From contig SMWS01000162.1 in assembly GCA_004356685.1 (NCBI GenBank), positions 1-9,332 of the forward strand: a stretch of DNA of 9,332 nucleotides. Direction: 5' to 3'. The stretch's first letter is position 1. The number at the start of each line of letters is the position of its first letter. Of this stretch, positions 6,392 to 9,332 are shown piece after piece. The notes under the pieces were generated by a model, which was not told the origin of the DNA, searched no databases, and saw only the letters and a program-made list of their open reading frames with translations. A program made the translations under genes and the position numbers. The DNA comes from Deltaproteobacteria bacterium (GTDB lineage Bacteria; Desulfobacterota_D; UBA1144; Nemesobacterales; N074bin48).

Positions 6392-6916
6392 ATGCTAAGT
6401 CAAAATTATATGAAAGCAAATTATTTATATTTAGTCACAAATTTGATGCTGCTGTTTTTTTCAATTGCGAATTTTGCTCTGGCACAGGATCTTTATAGTA
6501 CCCCTAAAACTCCTGAAGAAATGTTAAATCTTTATTTCAAAGCAATGAAAGAACACAATAGTAATCCTGATTTGCCTATCTTCACAGAAAAATCCAGGCA
6601 GATGTTGAAAACCTGGAAAGTAACACCTTCACAAATGGATAATATAGTTGCAAGCTATAACAGTTGTACTCCAGATGAAACTAAATATGACTCTACTTAT
6701 TTGCTCGCAGTTATTCATTACCCAATAAATCAAAAGCAATGCTCCCCTTGGTTCTTTCAAAAGCATGAAAATAGTTGGAAGCTTGATTTAACTATGATGC
6801 AAAAGGCTGTCCGTTTTGATAACAAAAATAGATGGCATTTTGTGCCAGGGTTTAACCATCAATATGGTTTTGCATTTTCGGATTGGATTATTGATAACAA
6901 CGGTTATCCAAGGTAG
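6392..6916 (+). CDS. Secreted protein of unknown function
   Basis: I do not recognise this 174-residue protein. It has a typical Sec signal peptide: a basic N-terminal stretch, a hydrophobic core at about 15-30 (VTNLMLLFFSIANFALA) and ALA before a likely cleavage after A31, so the mature part of about 143 residues would be periplasmic or extracellular. The mature part starts with a helix (TPEEMLNLYFKAMKEHN) reminiscent of NTF2-like or other small alpha+beta domains, but that is only an impression. It contains two cysteines, C92 (NSCTPDE) and C117 (KQCSPWFF), which could form a disulphide. The C-terminal half is rich in aromatics: SPWFFQKHENSWKLDLTMM, then RWHFVPGFNHQYGF. A second ATG at 6410 (M7) would also leave a complete signal peptide. 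Neither has a Shine-Dalgarno sequence. TATTAT at 6380-6385 lies 6 bases before the first ATG. It converges on the oxidase gene 18 bases away. Confidence 0.75.
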   Translation: MLSQNYMKANYLYLVTNLMLLFFSIANFALAQDLYSTPKTPEEMLNLYFKAMKEHNSNPDLPIFTEKSRQMLKTWKVTPSQMDNIVASYNSCTPDETKYDSTYLLAVIHYPINQKQCSPWFFQKHENSWKLDLTMMQKAVRFDNKNRWHFVPGFNHQYGFAFSDWIIDNNGYPR

Positions 6917-6934
6917 TTAAAATATTAAATTATT

Positions 6935-7900
6935 TTAGTTTATTGTTTTAACCAGATTCAATACATCTTCAGCACAACCCCAAGATAGCGTAAAACCAGC
7001 TCCTCCATGTCCGTAGTTATGAATTACTGTGCAGTTATTTGAGACTTTTGCAGCTTCAAGCCTAACTTCAGTTCTTCCAGGTCTGAGTCCAACCTTATGA
7101 TCTAGTATCTTTGCATCCTTTAACTTTGGAGCCAATATTTTTGAGTTTGATATTATTTTATCCGAAGTTTTGTAGTCTACTTCTAAATCCCAGTTATTTT
7201 CCTGAGCAGTTCCGCCAAGAATACAATCCTTACTTCTCGGAACAATATAAGTCATTGAAAGTGGTCCTTCTTCATCATTGTAAATATAGTCAATACCCGG
7301 GTTTGAGGTTCTAACCAGCTGGCCGCGAATAGGGAACATATTTTTATCACTGCAAAGTTTATAAGAGCCAAGCCCTGTGCAGTTAATTATTATTTTATTT
7401 TCAGGATACAATTGCTCGAGACTGGTTAGTTCTTCTTCCAACTTCGTAATTTTTCCGCCGGATTCTATAAATCTATCATACAGATATTTTAAATAAACTG
7501 GCGTTTCTATCTGCGGTATTTCTACTATAAACCCGTAGCTGTAATTTTTTGGAAGCTCAGACTGCTTAGCTTCGCGAAAATTTCTGACAAGCTTAGTCCA
7601 ATAAGGTTTAGGAACTTTTTTATCAAACAATTTAAAGAGTTTCATAAAGGAAATGCCTGTTCCGTTCTGTTTGCTCAATTTTGTATACTCTGCAAATGAA
7701 ATTTCTCCCCATTTCAGTACCTTTTCTTCTGGATATACTCTGTAGGGATACCAATATGCCGGGGCTATATTTGAAGTTGTGTGGGGAGGAAGTTTGGAGG
7801 CGATGATTTCAACTTTAAAATCATTTTCCAATAATTTTACTCCGCATGTCAGTCCTGAAACACCACATCCAATAATTATAATTTTGTTTTTCTCTGTCAT
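6935..7900 (-). CDS. D-amino-acid oxidase family FAD enzyme
   Basis: A flavoprotein of the DAO family, which oxidises D-amino acids to imino acids with release of hydrogen peroxide; some relatives act on D-aspartate, glycine or other amines. The 321 residues are close to the 340-350 of eukaryotic D-amino-acid oxidases. The FAD dinucleotide-binding loop is GCGVSG at 11-16. INCTGLG (172-178), IRGQLV (191-196) and TYIVPRSKDCILGGTAQ (217-233) follow. VGLRPGRTEVRLE (270-282) contains R273, equivalent to the substrate-carboxylate arginine R283 of the human enzyme. NYGHGGAGFTLSWGCA (295-310) closes the flavin site. Y218 matches human Y228, whereas the position of human Y224 appears not to be tyrosine. 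No signal peptide is present. The start has no Shine-Dalgarno sequence. TATAAA (complement of 7911-7916) lies 10 bases before the ATG. The substrate is open; a D-amino-acid oxidase is favoured over a glycine oxidase (ThiO) by the GLRPGR and HGGAGFTLSWG blocks. Confidence 0.85.
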   Translation of the reverse strand: MTEKNKIIIIGCGVSGLTCGVKLLENDFKVEIIASKLPPHTTSNIAPAYWYPYRVYPEEKVLKWGEISFAEYTKLSKQNGTGISFMKLFKLFDKKVPKPYWTKLVRNFREAKQSELPKNYSYGFIVEIPQIETPVYLKYLYDRFIESGGKITKLEEELTSLEQLYPENKIIINCTGLGSYKLCSDKNMFPIRGQLVRTSNPGIDYIYNDEEGPLSMTYIVPRSKDCILGGTAQENNWDLEVDYKTSDKIISNSKILAPKLKDAKILDHKVGLRPGRTEVRLEAAKVSNNCTVIHNYGHGGAGFTLSWGCAEDVLNLVKTIN

Positions 7901-7981
7901 ATTATTTAATTTTATATAGTATTAATGTTTATCAAATAAAAATATATTTGCTGGATTTACATTACATAAGTCATCTTAATT

Positions 7982-7987
7982 TATAAT
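7982..7987 (+). promoter_or_regulatory. Consensus -10 box very close to the CYTH gene start
   Basis: A perfect TATAAT ends 11 bases before the ATG at 7999. With the usual 6-7 bases from -10 to the transcription start, the leader would be about 5 bases long. The best -35-like hexamer, TTTACA at 7956-7961, is 20 bases away, which is longer than usual. A chance match in AT-rich DNA is possible. Confidence 0.4.
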
Positions 7988-7998
7988 AGTATTTAATA

Positions 7999-8472
7999 AT
8001 GCCCAGAGAAATCGAAAGAAAGTTTTTAATCGACGAGTCATTAATTGGTGAACTAAAAGATGGAGAAACTATAAAGCAGGGTTATTTCCCTACTTTAAAT
8101 AAAACGGTAATCAGGGCTCGTCTCAAAGGTAACAAAGGATATATAACAATTAAAGGGCAGAAAGTTGGTATATCAAGACCTGAGTATGAATACGAAATTC
8201 CTTTTAAAGACGCGCAAGAAATTATAGAAAAACTTTGCGAGAAGCTAGTTATTGAAAAAACCAGATATAAAATTAAACATGCCAATCATATATGGGAAAT
8301 TGATGTTTTTGAGGGAGATAACAAAGGACTTATAGTTGCCGAGGTTGAAATGAAAGATGAGAATGAAAAAGTGCAGTTGCCTAATTGGACAACTAATGAA
8401 GTAACTGATGACTTCAGGTATAGTAATTCCAATTTAGTCAAGTATCCTTACGGGTTCTGGGAAAAGAAATAA
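7999..8472 (+). CDS. CYTH-domain protein (triphosphate tunnel metalloenzyme)
   Basis: A single-domain, 157-residue member of the CYTH/TTM superfamily. Its bacterial single-domain members characterised so far hydrolyse inorganic tripolyphosphate or other triphosphates, while class IV adenylate cyclases share the fold. The defining ExExK motif is E4, E6, K8 (EIERKFL). Further tunnel residues are visible in alternating strands: R39 and R41 (VIRARLKG), K52 (TIKG), E63/E65 (EYEYEIP), K87/R89 (EKTRYKI), E100/D102 (WEIDVFEG) and E115/E117 (VAEVEM). The C-terminal TDDFRYSNSNLVKYPYGF resembles the conserved end of NE1496-like proteins, which favours tripolyphosphatase over cyclase, but the substrate cannot be fixed from sequence. 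There is no Shine-Dalgarno sequence. A consensus TATAAT lies at 7982-7987, 11 bases before the ATG. It is divergent from the oxidase gene with 98 bases between. Confidence 0.88.
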   Translation: MPREIERKFLIDESLIGELKDGETIKQGYFPTLNKTVIRARLKGNKGYITIKGQKVGISRPEYEYEIPFKDAQEIIEKLCEKLVIEKTRYKIKHANHIWEIDVFEGDNKGLIVAEVEMKDENEKVQLPNWTTNEVTDDFRYSNSNLVKYPYGFWEKK

Positions 8473-8514
8473 TACTGTTTTGAAAACTACTGCTCAAAAC
8501 TCAGTCAAAGTATT
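8471..8514 (+). terminator. Imperfect stem-loop after the CYTH gene, possible terminator
   Basis: Directly behind the CYTH stop codon, AATACT (8471-8476) pairs with AGTATT (8509-8514), and GTTTTGA (8477-8483) pairs with TCAAAAC (8494-8500), leaving unpaired bases between the arms on the 3' side. The stem is AT-rich and no T-run follows, so it is a weak candidate for a terminator or an mRNA 3' end structure. Confidence 0.3.
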
Positions 8515-8554
8515 CTTTAGGTTAACTTTAGATTCTAACCCCCAATAAACTTTT

Positions 8555-8560
8555 TATAGT
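8555..8560 (+). promoter_or_regulatory. -10-like box close to the DEAD-box gene start
   Basis: TATAGT ends 8 bases before the ATG at 8569, and no Shine-Dalgarno sequence lies between. If it is used as a -10 box, the transcript would begin within about two bases of the start codon. No convincing -35 hexamer is found 16-18 bases upstream. Confidence 0.3.
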
Positions 8561-8568
8561 AAAGTTAT

Positions 8569-9332
8569 ATGAATGAATTAGAAAAATTTAAGAAACTTGG
8601 TATATCGCAAAACATACTTGCTGCACTGAGAAAAAAAGGTTTTGAAGAGCCTACTCCGATACAGGAGAAAATAATTCCTTTGCTGCTAAAGGAAGACAGA
8701 GATATTGTTGGACAAGCCCAGACGGGCACTGGCAAAACAGCTGCATTTGGAATTCCTATAATAGAAAAAATTAAAGAGAATACAAGGATAGTGCAGGCAA
8801 TTATTCTCACACCAACCAGGGAGTTGGCTATTCAAGTATCTGAAGAAATAAATTCGCTTAAGGGCAGAAAAAAAATTCAGGTAATTCCAATCTACGGCGG
8901 GCAGTCAATTGACCTTCAGCTTAAGAGACTTAAAAGAGGCGTAGAAGTGGTAGTTGGAACTCCGGGAAGAGTGATTGACCATATCAAGAGACGCACACTT
9001 AAATTAAAAGAAGTTTCTTATGTTGTTTTGGATGAAGCTGATGAGATGTTGAATATGGGTTTTATAGATGATGTAGAAGAAATCCTTTCAGCTACCAATA
9101 AAGAAAGAACCACATTGCTATTTTCAGCCACAATGCCCAGAGAAATAGTGGCTGTAGCTCGTAAATACATGAAGGATTATGAGCTTATTAAAACTGAAGA
9201 AGAAATTACAGTAGATCTTACAGATCAAATTTATTTTGAAGTTCCTGGTCGTGACAAATTTGAAGCTCTTAGCAGAATAATAGACATAGAAAAAGATTTT
9301 TATGGTCTTGTGTTTTGCAGAACAAAGATCGA
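8569..9332 (+). CDS. DEAD-box ATP-dependent RNA helicase, 3' end outside the window
   Basis: The first 254 residues of a DEAD-box RNA helicase, an enzyme that unwinds short RNA duplexes in ribosome assembly, RNA decay or cold adaptation. The RecA-like domain 1 motifs are all present in order: upstream F7 and the Q motif GFEEPTPIQ (24-32), Walker A AQTGTGKT (50-57), PTREL (82-86), GG (110-111), TPGR (131-134), DEAD (155-158) and SAT (186-188). Domain 2 begins near residue 218, with LVFCRTK at 247-253 (motif IV) just before the window ends. The frame remains open to the last base. It resembles the DeaD/CsdA-like branch, but the C-terminal extension that separates DeaD, CsdA, RhlE and others is not visible, so no symbol is given. 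The ATG at 8569 gives a standard N-terminus and lacks a Shine-Dalgarno sequence. Confidence 0.93.
   Translation, partial: MNELEKFKKLGISQNILAALRKKGFEEPTPIQEKIIPLLLKEDRDIVGQAQTGTGKTAAFGIPIIEKIKENTRIVQAIILTPTRELAIQVSEEINSLKGRKKIQVIPIYGGQSIDLQLKRLKRGVEVVVGTPGRVIDHIKRRTLKLKEVSYVVLDEADEMLNMGFIDDVEEILSATNKERTTLLFSATMPREIVAVARKYMKDYELIKTEEEITVDLTDQIYFEVPGRDKFEALSRIIDIEKDFYGLVFCRTKI

Noticed and set aside
6178..6498. A 106-codon open frame on the + strand
   Set aside because: It is antisense to most of the FmdB-type gene and overlaps the start of the secreted-protein gene in another frame. The composition is not protein-like.
6919..6936. AAAATA/TATTTT stem between the convergent secreted-protein and oxidase genes as a shared terminator
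   Set aside because: The stem has no G or C at all and would be unstable. It may help termination but cannot be claimed.
1..9332. CRISPR arrays, tRNA or rRNA genes, transposases, phage or toxin-antitoxin genes
   Set aside because: I looked on both strands. There are no regularly spaced direct repeats, no cloverleaf-like tRNA signatures and no matching coding regions.

Overview
This AT-rich window (roughly one third GC by eye) comes from a bacterium with a diderm-type envelope. The evidence is an ExbB/ExbD proton-channel pair together with diaminopimelate decarboxylase and D-Ala-D-Ala ligase, which fit a meso-DAP peptidoglycan. The genes are ordinary chromosomal housekeeping and transport genes. 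I cannot assign a phylum with confidence. Low GC, TTG starts, sparse Shine-Dalgarno sequences and GTCAT...ATGAC intergenic repeats would fit several poorly cultured lineages, such as Melainabacteria/Margulisbacteria-like or Elusimicrobia-like groups, but that is a guess.

Layout. Bases 1-442 hold a probable terminator of an off-window gene, two intergenic repeat elements with inverted ends, and a candidate lysA promoter. Next, on the + strand, come lysA (443-1690), exbB (1754-2398) and exbD (2404-2838). A decayed sodium/bile-acid-symporter-family (BASS) pseudogene follows (about 2861-3774, two stops and two frameshifts), then an EamA/DMT-family permease (3800-4693). The permease converges, with a 4-base overlap, on ddl (minus strand, 4690-5796). 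Bases 5797-6106 are non-coding and carry a degenerate relative of the first repeat. A small FmdB-type zinc-ribbon gene (minus, 6107-6331) is divergent from a gene for an unrecognised secreted 174-residue protein (plus, 6392-6916). That gene in turn converges on a D-amino-acid-oxidase-family flavoenzyme (minus, 6935-7900). The oxidase is divergent from a CYTH-domain phosphatase/cyclase-like gene (plus, 7999-8472). A DEAD-box RNA helicase gene starts at 8569 and runs off the window end.

How the genes relate. lysA and ddl both feed cell-wall precursor synthesis: lysA makes lysine from meso-DAP, and ddl makes the D-Ala-D-Ala terminus. The oxidase could consume D-amino acids, but nothing in the layout links it to ddl. 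exbB and exbD form one energising module without an adjacent TonB, TolA or receptor gene. The other genes look like independent short units.

No undescribed multi-gene system is evident. The items most worth a second look are the palindromic intergenic repeat family, the multi-lesion BASS pseudogene, the -10-like boxes placed almost on top of several start codons (possible leaderless transcription), and the unrecognised secreted protein.
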